Shown here: positions 23,706-33,131 of the stretch, one piece after another | Layout: every line of letters begins with the position of its first letter | Position numbering within the stretch: position 1 is the first letter of the stretch | NCBI GenBank assembly: GCA_030424865.1 | Contig: JAUHVR010000013.1 | Span: 80,446 to 144,445 of the forward strand | Direction of reading: 5' to 3' | Origin: Alphaproteobacteria bacterium | GTDB taxonomy: Bacteria > Pseudomonadota > Alphaproteobacteria > Rhodobacterales > Rhodobacteraceae | Length of the DNA stretch: 64,000 bases | Notes under the pieces: model-generated | The model's input: only the letters and a program-made list of their open reading frames with translations | Databases searched by the model: none | Told to the model about the DNA's origin: nothing | Translations under genes and position numbers: made by a program

Positions 23706-24779
23706 ATGTGGCCAGACTCGCGATTGACGGACCTTCTGGGGATCGAACATCCGATCATCCAGGCACCCATGCTGGCCAGCGACTCGCCAGAGCTGGCGGC
23801 AGCCGTTGGCGCGGCGGGGGGCTTGGGCTCGATCGGATGTGGCCGGAAATCGGCTGACGAGGTGGCGGCGCTGCACAGCGCGGTCGGGCAGCTGACCAAC
23901 GCGCCGGTCAACTTCAACTTCTTTGTCGACGCCCCGGCGCAGGACACGCCTTATGAGCTGAGCGCCCGCGTCAGGGCCGCCTTGGCGCTGCAGTATTCGG
24001 CGGTCGGCGCGGGGTCCCGACCCGATCTGCCCGACGCGACCACAAGCTGGATCAACGAGGCGATGGTGGCACAGCTGGAAGAGCTGAAACCGCGGGTCGT
24101 CAGCTTTCACTTTGGCGTGCCCGAGGTCTGGGCCATGGGTCGGCTCAAGGCCGCCGGGATCCTGATCCTGTCGACCGCCACAACCGTGGCCGAGGCCAAG
24201 GCGCTGCAAGAGGCGGGCGTCGACGCCATCATCGCCCAGGGATGGGAGGCCGGGGGCCATCGCGGATCGCACCAGCCGACTTTACCGCGCGAAGGCGTGG
24301 GCACCATGGCGCTGGTCCCGCAGGTGGTCGATGCGGTCACCGTTCCGGTGATCGCGGCTGGCGGCATCGCCGACGGGCGCGGCATTGCGGCAGCCTTTGC
24401 ACTGGGCGCGTCCGGTGTGCAGATGGGTACGGCCTTTCTGCGCACGACCGAGGCCGCAACGCCCGAGGCGCGGCGCGCCAAGATGGCCAATGCCAGCGAT
24501 GCGGGCACGATGATGACCGACGCGGTGTCGGGCCGAGTCGCGCGGGCGTCGATCTCGCCATATGCCGTCGCGATGGAGGATTTTGCCGGCGAACTGCCGC
24601 CCTTCCCGTCGATGTATGCGCTGTCGGGGCCGGTGCTGACCGCCAGCGCCGAGAAAGGCGCGGATCACGCCAGCTTTGACCTGTGGGGGCAGGCGGCCCC
24701 GCTGGCGCGCGACACGGATGCACGCAGCCTGTTCGACAGCCTGGTCTCGCAAGCGCTGGAACGGATGCCCAAGCCGTGA
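23706..24779 (+). CDS. Nitronate monooxygenase (2-nitropropane dioxygenase family)
   Basis: A 357-residue FMN-dependent TIM-barrel enzyme oxidising nitronates such as propionate 3-nitronate. Seen: PIIQAPMLASDSPELA at the N terminus, GGLGSIGCG, the phosphate-binding run VPVIAAGGIADGRGIAAA, and GASGVQMGTAFLRT. The catalytic-region His is in GWEAGGHRGS. GGGAGGAG precedes ATG 23706. It is followed 36 bases on by the MATE gene, same strand, perhaps one transcript. Confidence 0.92.
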   Translation: MWPDSRLTDLLGIEHPIIQAPMLASDSPELAAAVGAAGGLGSIGCGRKSADEVAALHSAVGQLTNAPVNFNFFVDAPAQDTPYELSARVRAALALQYSAVGAGSRPDLPDATTSWINEAMVAQLEELKPRVVSFHFGVPEVWAMGRLKAAGILILSTATTVAEAKALQEAGVDAIIAQGWEAGGHRGSHQPTLPREGVGTMALVPQVVDAVTVPVIAAGGIADGRGIAAAFALGASGVQMGTAFLRTTEAATPEARRAKMANASDAGTMMTDAVSGRVARASISPYAVAMEDFAGELPPFPSMYALSGPVLTASAEKGADHASFDLWGQAAPLARDTDARSLFDSLVSQALERMPKP

Positions 24780-24815
24780 CACAAAGGCCGTGACCACAGC
24801 GACGGGACGGGGACC

Positions 24816-26207
24816 ATGGCGGACGCACAGGCAAAATTTCTGACGGGCAACCTGTTCCGGCATGTCTCGACCATGTCGCTGACGGCCTCGATCGGCCTGA
24901 TGGCCGTCTTTGCCGTCGATTTCATCGACATGATCTTTATCTCGATGCTGGGCAACGCGGCCTTGGCGGCGGCGGTGGGATACGCGGGCGCGATCCTTTT
25001 CTTCACCACCTCGTTCAGCATCGGCATGGCCATTTCGGCGGGCGCACTGGTCGCCCGCGCGCTGGGCAGCGGCGAAGAGCACATGGCCAGCCGCCGTGCC
25101 GCGACGGCGTTGCTGTATGGCATGGTCATCGGATCGGTCTTTGCAGCCATCGTCTGGCTGAACCTCGGGACCCTGGTCGAACTGCTGGGTGCCACGGGTG
25201 AGACGCGCGATCTGGCGGTGAATTACCTGCGGATCATCATCCCGACATTGCCGGTCATGACGGCGGCGATGATCGGTGGCGCGATCCTGCGCGCGCATGG
25301 CGACGCGCGCCGGTCGATGATGGCCACCATCATCGCGGGGGTCGTGAACGCGGTGCTGGACCCGATCCTGATCTTCGGACTGAACATGGAGCTGACGGGC
25401 GCGGCGCTGGCCTCGGTCGCGGCGCGGTTTGCGATGGCCTATGCCTCGCTCGCGCCGGTGATCCGGCACTACGGCGGGTTCGACAAGCCGACGCCCGCGG
25501 AATTCCGCGTCGATTTCCCGGCGATCATGGGCATCGCCTTTCCGGCGATCCTGACGCAGTTTGCAACGCCGGTGGGGCAGGCGATTGTCACCCGCTCGAT
25601 GGCGGAATTCGGCGAATCCGCCGTGGCGGGCATGGCCATCATCGGCCGCCTGACGCCGGTGGCCTTTGGCGTGATCTTTGCCCTGTCAGGCGCGGTCGGC
25701 CCGATCATCGGGCAGAACTTCGGGGCCAATCAGCATGACCGGGTCCGAGGCGCGTTCAACGCGGCGGTGATCTTTGTCGGCATCTTTGTCGTCGGCATGA
25801 CGCTGCTTCTGTTCCTGGTGCGCGGCCCCATTGCGGCGGTGTTCCAGGCCGAGGGGATCACGCGCGAGCTGGTGTTCCTGTTCTGCGGACCCCTGGCGCT
25901 GGCCTTCTTCTTCAACGGCATACTCTTCATCGCAAACGCGGCCTTCAACAATCTGAGCCATCCGTTCTATTCAACCTGGCTGAACTGGGGCCGTCACACG
26001 CTGGGCACCATCCCCTTTGTGCTGCTGGGCGCAGCCTGGTTCGGCGCGCCGGGGGTGTTGATCGGACAGGCGGCGGGGGGCGTGATCTTTGGCCTTGTGG
26101 CCTGGTGGCTGGCGGTGCGGGTCATGGGCAAGGGGCACAAGCCCGAACCGTCAGAACCCTTTGCCCGTCAGGGCCGCCAGCTGTCGCTGTTCCACTACCG
26201 GCGCTGA
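24816..26207 (+). CDS. MATE-family efflux transporter
   Basis: A 463-residue protein with about 12 hydrophobic segments arranged as two six-helix halves. The second half repeats the first pattern (GAVGPIIGQNFGANQ near 295 is the usual MATE loop). It would export cationic drugs or metabolites with Na+ or H+. No signal beyond membrane topology. It follows the nitronate monooxygenase and ends 3 bases before the stop of the convergent GGCT-like gene. Substrate unknown. Confidence 0.92.
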   Translation: MADAQAKFLTGNLFRHVSTMSLTASIGLMAVFAVDFIDMIFISMLGNAALAAAVGYAGAILFFTTSFSIGMAISAGALVARALGSGEEHMASRRAATALLYGMVIGSVFAAIVWLNLGTLVELLGATGETRDLAVNYLRIIIPTLPVMTAAMIGGAILRAHGDARRSMMATIIAGVVNAVLDPILIFGLNMELTGAALASVAARFAMAYASLAPVIRHYGGFDKPTPAEFRVDFPAIMGIAFPAILTQFATPVGQAIVTRSMAEFGESAVAGMAIIGRLTPVAFGVIFALSGAVGPIIGQNFGANQHDRVRGAFNAAVIFVGIFVVGMTLLLFLVRGPIAAVFQAEGITRELVFLFCGPLALAFFFNGILFIANAAFNNLSHPFYSTWLNWGRHTLGTIPFVLLGAAWFGAPGVLIGQAAGGVIFGLVAWWLAVRVMGKGHKPEPSEPFARQGRQLSLFHYRR

Positions 26208-26210
26208 CGC

Positions 26211-26783
26211 TCAGCCCGCATCCGCCAGAAGTTTGCAGCCGAGTGTCGCAAGGGCCGCATCGACATAGGCCTGTTCGTCTGCGGTCAACCGCTGCGCGCG
26301 GCTGTAGCGTGGCGCGGCGCGGTCGTTCAGGATGGGCGCCTCCCACCCGGTGGTGGTCGCCAGAAACCTCTCGGCCCCTGCACGTCCGTATTCACGCAGA
26401 TAACCCTGCAGGACGACGTCGACATAACTGAGCAGCACCGGGTGATGCGCATCGGGCAGGTTCAGCTGCGTCTCGGGGATGGCGTAGATCACCACGTCAG
26501 CCGCATCTCCGGCGGCGTGGGTCACGTCGTCCGAGGCGGGCAGCTTGTCATAGGCCCGCTCGCGCTCGTCGAGCGCCGCCCAGTCGCTGGCGGGCACCCC
26601 GGCCACAAGGCCCTCGATCTGGCACCCTGCGTCGGGCACCACGGTCAGAAAGGCGACCTGCCGGTGGGATGTGAACCGCCAGGCGCGCCGCCAGCCTCGT
26701 GCCGTGGCGGCATGGGCTTGCGCATAGTCATGGGTCTGCCGGTTCGCCAGTGAGCCGTAGCCAAAGAAATATCCATCTATCAT
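26211..26783 (-). CDS. Gamma-glutamylcyclotransferase-like protein
   Basis: A 190-residue AIG2/GGCT-fold protein. Motif FGYGSLANR at residues 6-14 is the substrate-binding loop; the catalytic-type Glu is in DERERAYDKLP near 85. GGCT-like enzymes act on gamma-glutamyl peptides, including glutathione in the ChaC branch; substrate here is uncertain. ATG at 26783 starts directly at the fold. It is divergent from the NsrR-type gene with 93 bases between. Confidence 0.82.
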   Translation of the reverse strand: MIDGYFFGYGSLANRQTHDYAQAHAATARGWRRAWRFTSHRQVAFLTVVPDAGCQIEGLVAGVPASDWAALDERERAYDKLPASDDVTHAAGDAADVVIYAIPETQLNLPDAHHPVLLSYVDVVLQGYLREYGRAGAERFLATTTGWEAPILNDRAAPRYSRAQRLTADEQAYVDAALATLGCKLLADAG

Positions 26784-26876
26784 GCGCCAAATTCCACACG
26801 TGGATTGATACATGTCAAATCCGAATTTTGTTGGCTCGGCTATCAAGGGCCATCAACGGCAGCGAGGAACCACCCC

Positions 26877-27353
26877 GTGCGAGTCACCAAACGAACCAAT
26901 ATCGCCATGCGCGTGCTCATGTTCTGTGCGGCAAACACTCAGCGTCTGGTCACGAAGACCGAGATCGCCGAGCGCTGCAACGCGTCCGAGAATCACCTCG
27001 CTCAGATCATCAACCAACTGGGACAACTCGGCTATCTGCACACCCAACGTGGTCGCAATGGAGGGCTCAGCCTTGCGCGGCCGGCTTCCGAGATTGTCAT
27101 CGGCGAAGTCTTTCGGGCGCTGGAGGCACCGGTGCCGTTGGCCGAGTGTTTTGCCGATGTCGACAACACCTGTCCGCTGACCGAAATGTGTAAGCTGCGC
27201 ACGGCTTTGAGGGACGCGGCCGATGCCTTTTATGCCACGCTGGACCCGATCACGCTGGATGCGTTGGTCTGTGACAATGTTCCCTTGCTGGAACTTCTGG
27301 CGATGCCAGCCGGCTGTGGGCGCATGCGCCCAAATACAGCGCTTGCCAGCTAA
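26877..27353 (+). CDS. nsrR: Rrf2-family nitric-oxide-sensing regulator (NsrR type)
   Basis: A 158-residue Rrf2 winged-helix regulator. The N terminus MRVTKRTNIAMRVLMFC and wing GYLHTQRGRNGGL are typical of NsrR. Three Cys, C91, C99 and C105 (CFADVDNTC, EMCKL), match the spacing of iron-sulfur ligands in NsrR. It would bind an Fe-S cluster, react with NO and derepress nitrosative-stress genes; no nor or hmp gene is in the window. GTG at 26877 was chosen over ATG 26805 because GAGGA lies 8 bases upstream and the family start matches. Symbol is by similarity. Confidence 0.85.
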   Translation: MRVTKRTNIAMRVLMFCAANTQRLVTKTEIAERCNASENHLAQIINQLGQLGYLHTQRGRNGGLSLARPASEIVIGEVFRALEAPVPLAECFADVDNTCPLTEMCKLRTALRDAADAFYATLDPITLDALVCDNVPLLELLAMPAGCGRMRPNTALAS

Positions 27354-27376
27354 CGGCACTTGTTCTAGAACCCCCG

Positions 27377-27540
27377 ACATCACGATGGGAGAACCGACAA
27401 CGTCGTCGGTGCCGAAGGAGCAACCGCCCCGGAAACTCTCAGGCCAACAGGGACCGTCGTGGTGTCAAACACTCTGGAGAGTGGCGCAGGCTTGCGCCCG
27501 CCGAAGGGATAACGATCTCAGGCGAAAGGACAGAGGGGGC
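27377..27540 (+). promoter_or_regulatory. Tandem glycine riboswitch upstream of gcvT
   Basis: Two glycine aptamers in series. Aptamer 1 spans 27377-27465, closed by ACATCACGA/TCGTGGTGT, with GGGAGA, CCGAAGGAGCAACC and CTCTCAGG in order. Aptamer 2 spans about 27471-27537, closed by CTCTG/CAGAG, with GGAGAG, CCGAAGGGATAAC and CTCAGGCGAAAGGAC. The linker between P1 stems is 5 bases. As in known tandem switches, glycine should turn on the gcvT operon 90 bases downstream. I cannot see a clear terminator, so control may be at translation. Confidence 0.92.
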
Positions 27541-27629
27541 ATTCTGGGCGCGGGTTGATCCGCGCCTGTGGAATGCCGGACGCCTGCGCACATCCTGCCA
27601 AGCCCCGGTTCGAGACGGGGAGAGGCGAT

Positions 27630-28757
27630 TTGACAGAAGCGTTGCAACGCACACCGCTATACGAGATGCACCTGGAGCTGGGGGCCAAGATGGTCCCCTT
27701 TGCGGGCTATGAAATGCCGGTGCAATACCCGCTGGGGGTCCTGAAGGAACATCAGCACACGCGCGCCAGCGCAGGGCTTTTTGACGTCAGCCACATGGGT
27801 CAGGTGATCCTGCGTGGCGAGAGCCTCGAGGCCGTGGCGCGCGCCTTTGAGGCGCTGGTGCCGGTCAATGTGCTGGGGCTGGGCGAAGGACGTCAACGCT
27901 ATGGGTTCTTCACCAACGAGGCAGGCGGCATCGAGGATGACCTGATGTTTGCCAACCGCGGCGACCATCTGTTTGTGGTCGTGAATGCCGCCTGCAAGGA
28001 CGCTGACGTGGCGCGGATGAAAGCGGCGCTGGAGCCCGGCGTCTCGGTCGAGGTGATCGAGGACCGCGCCCTGATCGCGCTGCAGGGGCCGGGGGCCGAG
28101 GCGGCTTTGGCCGCATTCAACCCCGCCGTGGCCGAGATGCGGTTCATGGATGTGGCGACGGTTGATCTGGCGGGGGCCGAATGTTGGGTCTCTCGCTCGG
28201 GATACACCGGCGAAGATGGATACGAAATCTCGGTTCCGTCCGAGGCCGCCGAAGGGCTGGCGCGGGCGCTGCTTGAACTCGATGCGGTCGAACCCATCGG
28301 GTTGGGCGCGCGCGATTCGCTGCGGCTGGAGGCCGGGCTTTGCCTTTATGGGCATGACATTGACGCCGGGACTTCGCCAGTCGAGGCCGGATTGACCTGG
28401 GCGATCCAGAAGGTGCGCCGCGCCGGGGGCGACCGCGAGGGCGGGTTCCCGGGGGCCGACCGCATCCTGGGCGATCTGGCCGAGGGCGTGGCGCGCAAGC
28501 GCGTGGGCCTGCAGCCTGAAGGCCGTGCGCCCATGCGCGAAGGCGTCCCGCTTTTTGCCGAAGCTGAAGGTGGCGAGGCCGTCGGCCAGATCACCTCGGG
28601 TGGATTTGGTCCCACGGTGGGCGGACCGGTGGCAATGGGCTATGTTCCGGCGGCTTTGGCGGCGGAAGGCAACATTCTTTATGGCGAACAGCGCGGCAAA
28701 CGGGCACCTTTGAAGGTGGTCAACCTGCCCTTTGTCCCCGCTGGTTTCAAACGCTGA
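27630..28757 (+). CDS. gcvT: Glycine cleavage system T protein (aminomethyltransferase)
   Basis: A 375-residue folate-dependent protein that releases ammonia from the aminomethyl-lipoyl H protein and passes the carbon to tetrahydrofolate. Seen: [16 protein letters not shown] at the N terminus, FDVSHMGQ near 50, and [13 protein letters not shown] near 230. TTG at 27630 is chosen as start: GGGGAGAGG lies just upstream and the residues after it begin the family homology ([10 protein letters not shown]). First gene of the riboswitch-controlled gcvTHP operon, 17 bases from gcvH. Confidence 0.95.
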   Translation: MTEALQRTPLYEMHLELGAKMVPFAGYEMPVQYPLGVLKEHQHTRASAGLFDVSHMGQVILRGESLEAVARAFEALVPVNVLGLGEGRQRYGFFTNEAGGIEDDLMFANRGDHLFVVVNAACKDADVARMKAALEPGVSVEVIEDRALIALQGPGAEAALAAFNPAVAEMRFMDVATVDLAGAECWVSRSGYTGEDGYEISVPSEAAEGLARALLELDAVEPIGLGARDSLRLEAGLCLYGHDIDAGTSPVEAGLTWAIQKVRRAGGDREGGFPGADRILGDLAEGVARKRVGLQPEGRAPMREGVPLFAEAEGGEAVGQITSGGFGPTVGGPVAMGYVPAALAAEGNILYGEQRGKRAPLKVVNLPFVPAGFKR

Positions 28758-28774
28758 GCAACAGGAGAGTTACT

Positions 28775-29134
28775 ATGAAATACACCGAAGAACACGAATG
28801 GCTGCGCGTCGAAGATGACGTTGTGGTTGTTGGCATCACCGCTCATGCGGCCGAACAGCTGGGCGACGTTGTCTTTGTCGAACTGCCCGAGGAAGGCTCC
28901 GAAGTGGCCAAGGACGACGAGGTTGTCGTGATCGAAAGCGTCAAGGCGGCGTCCGACATCCTGGCGCCACTAGACGGCGAGATTGTCGAGGTGAACGGAC
29001 CGCTGGTCGATGAGCCCGGCAAGGTGAATGAAGATCCCGAAGGCGAGGCCTGGTTCTTCAAGATGAAGGTCGAAGATCTGTCAGCGCTGGATGAGTTGAT
29101 GGATGAAGCGGCCTACAAGGACTTTATCGGCTGA
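28775..29134 (+). CDS. gcvH: Glycine cleavage system H protein
   Basis: The 119-residue lipoyl carrier of the glycine cleavage complex. The lipoylation Lys57 is in [12 protein letters not shown] and the fold motif [19 protein letters not shown] is complete. Length is normal for the family. GGAGAG precedes ATG 28775. Between gcvT and gcvP in one operon; the 130 bases to gcvP hold a palindrome and the GAGTATTTTT motif, which could modulate mRNA levels. Confidence 0.97.
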   Translation: MKYTEEHEWLRVEDDVVVVGITAHAAEQLGDVVFVELPEEGSEVAKDDEVVVIESVKAASDILAPLDGEIVEVNGPLVDEPGKVNEDPEGEAWFFKMKVEDLSALDELMDEAAYKDFIG

Positions 29135-29141
29135 TCGGAGC

Positions 29142-29164
29142 GGCGGGGTAAACCCCGCCCTACG
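29142..29164. repeat. Palindrome GGCGGGGT-aa-ACCCCGCC plus CTACG, copy 1
   Basis: Perfect 8-base arms at 29142-29149 and 29152-29159, followed by CTACG. A second copy with spacer GA is at 41352-41374. This one is between gcvH and gcvP. Confidence 0.7.
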
Positions 29165-29207
29165 CCTGACCTTTTGGCCTTTTGCTGCAAGACTGGCCGG
29201 GTCTTTC

Positions 29208-29229
29208 GAGTATTTTTGGAAAGATGAAG
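29208..29229 (+). repeat. 22-base intergenic motif, copy 1
   Basis: GAGTATTTTTGGAAAGATGA followed by AG, identical to 61872-61893. Both copies lie 27-36 bases upstream of a start codon inside an operon (gcvP here, the GH42 gene there). Possibly a weak internal promoter or dispersed repeat. Confidence 0.65.
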
Positions 29230-29264
29230 GGGCGGAGTGGTCCCTTTGACCTGCGGAGGTGACC

Positions 29265-32114
29265 ATGACCTATGAGCCCATCGATTATCTGCCATATGAC
29301 TTTGCCAATCGTCGGCATATCGGGCCTTCGCCCGATGAAATGGCGGCGATGTTTGACACCCTGGGTGTGGATGGGCTGGAGCAGCTGATCGATCAGACGG
29401 TGCCAGCGGCAATCCGGCAGAAAGAGCCGCTGGAGTTTGGCAAGGCGAAGTCCGAGCGGGAGCTGTTGTTCCACATGCGGCGGACCGCGGCGAAGAACAA
29501 GGTTCTGACCTCGCTGATCGGCATGGGCTATCACGGCACGGTGACGCCGCCCGCCATCCAGCGCAACATCCTGGAGAACCCGGCCTGGTACACCGCTTAC
29601 ACGCCTTATCAGCCCGAGATCAGCCAGGGGCGGCTTGAGGCGCTGTTGAACTATCAGACCATGGTCAGTGATCTGACGGGGCTTGAGATTGCCAACGCCT
29701 CGCTTCTGGACGAAGCGACGGCCTGTGCCGAGGCGATGACCATGGCGCAGCGGGTGGCCAAGTCCAAGGCCAAGGCGTTTTTTGTCGATGAGAACTGCCA
29801 CCCGCAGAACATCGCGGTGATGAAGACCCGCGCAGCGCCTCTGGGGATCGAGGTGATCGTGGGTGCGCCCGAGGATCTGCAGGCCGATCAGGTCTTTGGC
29901 GCGATCTTCCAGTATCCGGGCACCTATGGGCATTTGCGCGATTTCACCGCCGAGATGGAGGCCCTTCACGCGGCCAAAGCCATTGGTGTGGTCAGCGCCG
30001 ATCCGCTGTCTTTGTGTCTGCTGAAAGAGCCGGGCGCGATGGGGGCGGACATTGCCGTTGGCTCGACCCAGCGGTTCGGGGTGCCGATGGGCTACGGCGG
30101 GCCGCACGCGGCCTATATGGCGACGCGGGATGCCTTCAAACGCTCGATGCCCGGGCGGATTGTCGGGATCTCGGTCGACAGTCACGGGAACAAGGCCTAT
30201 CGGCTGGCGCTGCAGACGCGCGAGCAGCACATCCGGCGGGAAAAGGCGACATCGAATGTCTGTACTGCGCAGGCACTGTTGGCGGTCATGGCCGGGTTTT
30301 ATGCGGTGTTCCACGGCCCCAAGGGGTTGCGGGCGATTGCACAGCGGATTCACCGCAAGACGGTGCGTCTGGCCAAGGGACTGGAGGCGGCGGGCTTTGC
30401 GGTCGAGCCGAAAACGTTCTTTGATACGATCACCGTCGATGTCGGGTTGTTGCAGCGCGGAGTGTTGCAGGCGGCCGTGCGCGAGGGGCTGAACCTGCGC
30501 AAGGTCGGGCGGACCAAGGTCGGGATCACGCTGGACGAGCGCACCCGTCCTGCCACGATCGAGGCGGTCTGGCGGGCCTTTGGTCTGGTCAAGACCGACG
30601 ATGATTTCGAGCCGGAATACCGCCTGCCCGAGGGGTTGGTGCGCCAGAGCGGCTACCTGGAACACGATGTGTTCCACATGAACCGGGCCGAGACCGAGAT
30701 GATGCGCTACATGCGCCGTCTGGCCGATCGCGATCTGGCGCTGGATCGTGCGATGATCCCGCTGGGGTCCTGCACGATGAAGCTGAATTCGGCGGCCGAG
30801 ATGATGCCGGTCAGCTGGCGCGAATTCAGCCAGATCCACCCCTATGCGCCCGATGATCAGGCGCAGGGATACAAGGAGTTGATCGACGATCTGAACGCAA
30901 AGCTTTGTCAGATCACGGGATACGATGCGATCTCGATGCAACCGAACTCGGGTGCGCAGGGGGAATATGCGGGTCTGTTGACGATTGCGGATTGGCACCG
31001 GGCGCAGGGGCAGGGGCATCGCAATGTCTGCCTGATCCCGATGTCGGCGCATGGGACCAACCCGGCCTCTGCGATGATGGTCGGCTGGAAGGTTGTTCCG
31101 GTGAAATCCGCCGAGAACGGCGATATCGATCTGGAGGATTTCCGGGCCAAGGCTGAAAAGCATTCGGAGGCGCTGGCCGGCTGCATGATCACCTATCCCT
31201 CGACCCATGGCGTGTTCGAGGAGACGGTGACCGAGGTCTGCGACATCGTGCATGCGCATGGCGGGCAGGTGTATATCGACGGCGCAAACATGAACGCCAT
31301 GGTGGGTCTGTCGCGTCCCGGCGATCTGGGCGGCGACGTGAGCCACCTGAACCTGCACAAAACGTTCTGCATTCCGCATGGTGGGGGTGGACCCGGCATG
31401 GGGCCGATTGGGGTCAAGGCACACCTGGTGCCGCATCTGCCCTCGCATCCGCTGTCCGAGGGCGGCGCGGGGCCCGTCTCGGCGGCGCCCTATGGGTCAC
31501 CATCGCTGTTGCCGATCAGCTGGGCCTATTGTCTGATGATGGGCGGCGAGGGGCTGACGCAGGCGACGCGTGTGGCGATCCTGAATGCCAACTACATCGC
31601 CGAGCGGCTGAAAGGCGCTTACGAGGTGCTGTACACCGGCCCGCAGGGGCGGATTGCGCATGAATGCATTCTGGACGTGCGTCCTTTTGCGGAAAGCGCG
31701 GGTGTGACGGTCGAGGATATTGCCAAACGGTTGATGGACGCGGGCTTCCACGCGCCGACGATGAGCTGGCCGGTGGCGGGGACACTGATGGTCGAGCCGA
31801 CCGAGAGCGAGACCAAGGCCGAGCTGGACCGTTTCTGCGAGGCGATGCTGGCGATCCGGGACGAGATCCGCGAGATCGAGGAGGGGCGGATGGACGAGGT
31901 CAACAATCCGCTGAAGAACGCGCCGCACACGATGGAAGATCTGGTCCGGGATTGGGACCGGCCCTATTCGCGTGAGCAGGGGTGTTTCCCGCCGGGGGCG
32001 TTCCGGGTCGACAAATACTGGCCGCCGGTCAACCGCGTCGACAACGCCTATGGCGACCGGCATCTGGTGTGCACCTGCCCACCGATGGAAGATTTCGCCG
32101 AAGCGGCCGAGTAG
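29265..32114 (+). CDS. gcvP: Glycine dehydrogenase (decarboxylating), P protein
   Basis: A 949-residue PLP enzyme that decarboxylates glycine and loads the aminomethyl group on GcvH. Single-chain form, as both halves are present. Seen: N-terminal [19 protein letters not shown], glycine-rich segments, and the PLP-binding Lys in [19 protein letters not shown] in the second half. ATG at 29265 follows GGAGGTGACC; an in-frame GTG two codons earlier overlaps that ribosome site. It ends the gcvTHP operon; a triple-hairpin repeat follows. Confidence 0.97.
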   Translation: MTYEPIDYLPYDFANRRHIGPSPDEMAAMFDTLGVDGLEQLIDQTVPAAIRQKEPLEFGKAKSERELLFHMRRTAAKNKVLTSLIGMGYHGTVTPPAIQRNILENPAWYTAYTPYQPEISQGRLEALLNYQTMVSDLTGLEIANASLLDEATACAEAMTMAQRVAKSKAKAFFVDENCHPQNIAVMKTRAAPLGIEVIVGAPEDLQADQVFGAIFQYPGTYGHLRDFTAEMEALHAAKAIGVVSADPLSLCLLKEPGAMGADIAVGSTQRFGVPMGYGGPHAAYMATRDAFKRSMPGRIVGISVDSHGNKAYRLALQTREQHIRREKATSNVCTAQALLAVMAGFYAVFHGPKGLRAIAQRIHRKTVRLAKGLEAAGFAVEPKTFFDTITVDVGLLQRGVLQAAVREGLNLRKVGRTKVGITLDERTRPATIEAVWRAFGLVKTDDDFEPEYRLPEGLVRQSGYLEHDVFHMNRAETEMMRYMRRLADRDLALDRAMIPLGSCTMKLNSAAEMMPVSWREFSQIHPYAPDDQAQGYKELIDDLNAKLCQITGYDAISMQPNSGAQGEYAGLLTIADWHRAQGQGHRNVCLIPMSAHGTNPASAMMVGWKVVPVKSAENGDIDLEDFRAKAEKHSEALAGCMITYPSTHGVFEETVTEVCDIVHAHGGQVYIDGANMNAMVGLSRPGDLGGDVSHLNLHKTFCIPHGGGGPGMGPIGVKAHLVPHLPSHPLSEGGAGPVSAAPYGSPSLLPISWAYCLMMGGEGLTQATRVAILNANYIAERLKGAYEVLYTGPQGRIAHECILDVRPFAESAGVTVEDIAKRLMDAGFHAPTMSWPVAGTLMVEPTESETKAELDRFCEAMLAIRDEIREIEEGRMDEVNNPLKNAPHTMEDLVRDWDRPYSREQGCFPPGAFRVDKYWPPVNRVDNAYGDRHLVCTCPPMEDFAEAAE

Positions 32115-32122
32115 CGGCGCGC

Positions 32123-32189
32123 AATTCGTCACGAATTCCGGATCGGAAACCTTCAAGGTTTCCGGTCCGTTTTCCTTGAAGGAAAACGG
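32123..32189. repeat. Intergenic triple-palindrome element, copy 2
   Basis: AATTCG-tca-CGAATT (32123-32137), GGAAACCTT-c-AAGGTTTCC (32145-32163) and CCGTTTTCC-ttgaa-GGAAAACGG (32167-32189), ending in CTCCC like the copy at 2391-2434. The middle stem is extra here. It lies between the converging gcvP and inositol-phosphatase genes. Confidence 0.8.
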
Positions 32190-32198
32190 CTCCCAGCG

Positions 32199-33062
32199 TC
32201 AGGCGTTCAGAAAAGCCAGTGCGTCGCGCACGGCGGTCCAGGTCTCCTGATTGGACGCGCAGAGCAGAAATCCCGTCTGGTCGGCCGTGTACTCTCGGCC
32301 GTCCAGCATCGCGACATGCCCACCTGCCCGGGCCGTGATCAGCGCTCCTGCTGCATGATCCCAAGGGGTCAGATTGCCGGACAGCACAAAATCCACATGC
32401 CCCTGCGCCATCATCCGGAACTCGTGACAGGAACAGCGCAGCGACAACGCACGCGCGAATTTGGGAAAAAGCGCCGCGATTTCCGGGCGGTGCTCGGCGG
32501 GCAGGTTGTACAACGGCACATAGCCCGTCAGCTCTGAAATGTCAGACGCGCCCTTCGAAACGGACAGCGTTTGCGGCGCCATGCGGGGGCGCAGCATCTG
32601 GACGGGGGATTGCTCGTCCGCGATGATCACGTCGTCCATCACCGGATCATAGAGCAGGCCCAGCACCGGCCGCCCGAACCGCAGCATCGAAACAATAACC
32701 CCAAAGGTCGCCAACCCCTTGGCAAAGTTCCAGGTCCCGTCCACCGGATCGATGGTAAAGGCCATCTCGGCGTCCGGGATCTTTTTCAACACATCGGGAT
32801 TGGTCGAGACGTCCTCTTCCCCGATGATCACCGCATTGGGGAACATGTTCAGGATCCCCCGGGCGAGCATCCGTTCGGCGGCACGATCCGCCTCGGTCAC
32901 CAGATCCTGGTCGTCGCGCTTGGTGTCGACCTCTGCGGCCTTGAGGTTGCGGAACCTCGGCAGGATCTCGGCGCGCGCCGTCCGCCGGATCAGGTTCAGC
33001 AGCGTCACCCGCTGGGCCGGGGTCAAGGGCGCCGGGATCGGCATGGGCAGCGTGTCGGTCAT
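32199..33062 (-). CDS. Inositol monophosphatase-family phosphatase
   Basis: A 287-residue Mg-dependent phosphatase. Metal site residues are seen in GEEDVS, DPVDGTWNFAKG (near 105) and WDHAAG (near 233). The family covers inositol-1-phosphatase, histidinol-phosphatase (HisN) and PAP phosphatase; this cannot be narrowed from sequence. Cys-rich ALSLRCSCHEFRMMA is a local oddity. It is 10 bases from the triple-hairpin repeat and 69 bases from the ABC permease upstream. Confidence 0.9.
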   Translation of the reverse strand: MTDTLPMPIPAPLTPAQRVTLLNLIRRTARAEILPRFRNLKAAEVDTKRDDQDLVTEADRAAERMLARGILNMFPNAVIIGEEDVSTNPDVLKKIPDAEMAFTIDPVDGTWNFAKGLATFGVIVSMLRFGRPVLGLLYDPVMDDVIIADEQSPVQMLRPRMAPQTLSVSKGASDISELTGYVPLYNLPAEHRPEIAALFPKFARALSLRCSCHEFRMMAQGHVDFVLSGNLTPWDHAAGALITARAGGHVAMLDGREYTADQTGFLLCASNQETWTAVRDALAFLNA

Positions 33063-33131
33063 TGGGCGATTCCCTCTGGCAGCAGTCCGTTGCGGCCCGA
33101 ATGCCAGCCGGGCCGCCGGCTTTCAAGGTGA

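Noticed and set aside
26784..26876. NsrR operator between the GGCT-like gene and nsrR
   Set aside because: Some AT-rich dyads are present, but I could not match a convincing 11-1-11 NsrR consensus.
29160..31448. A 762-codon open frame on the minus strand
   Set aside because: Exactly antisense to gcvP; Arg/His/Gln-rich translation typical of a high-GC shadow frame with no domain.
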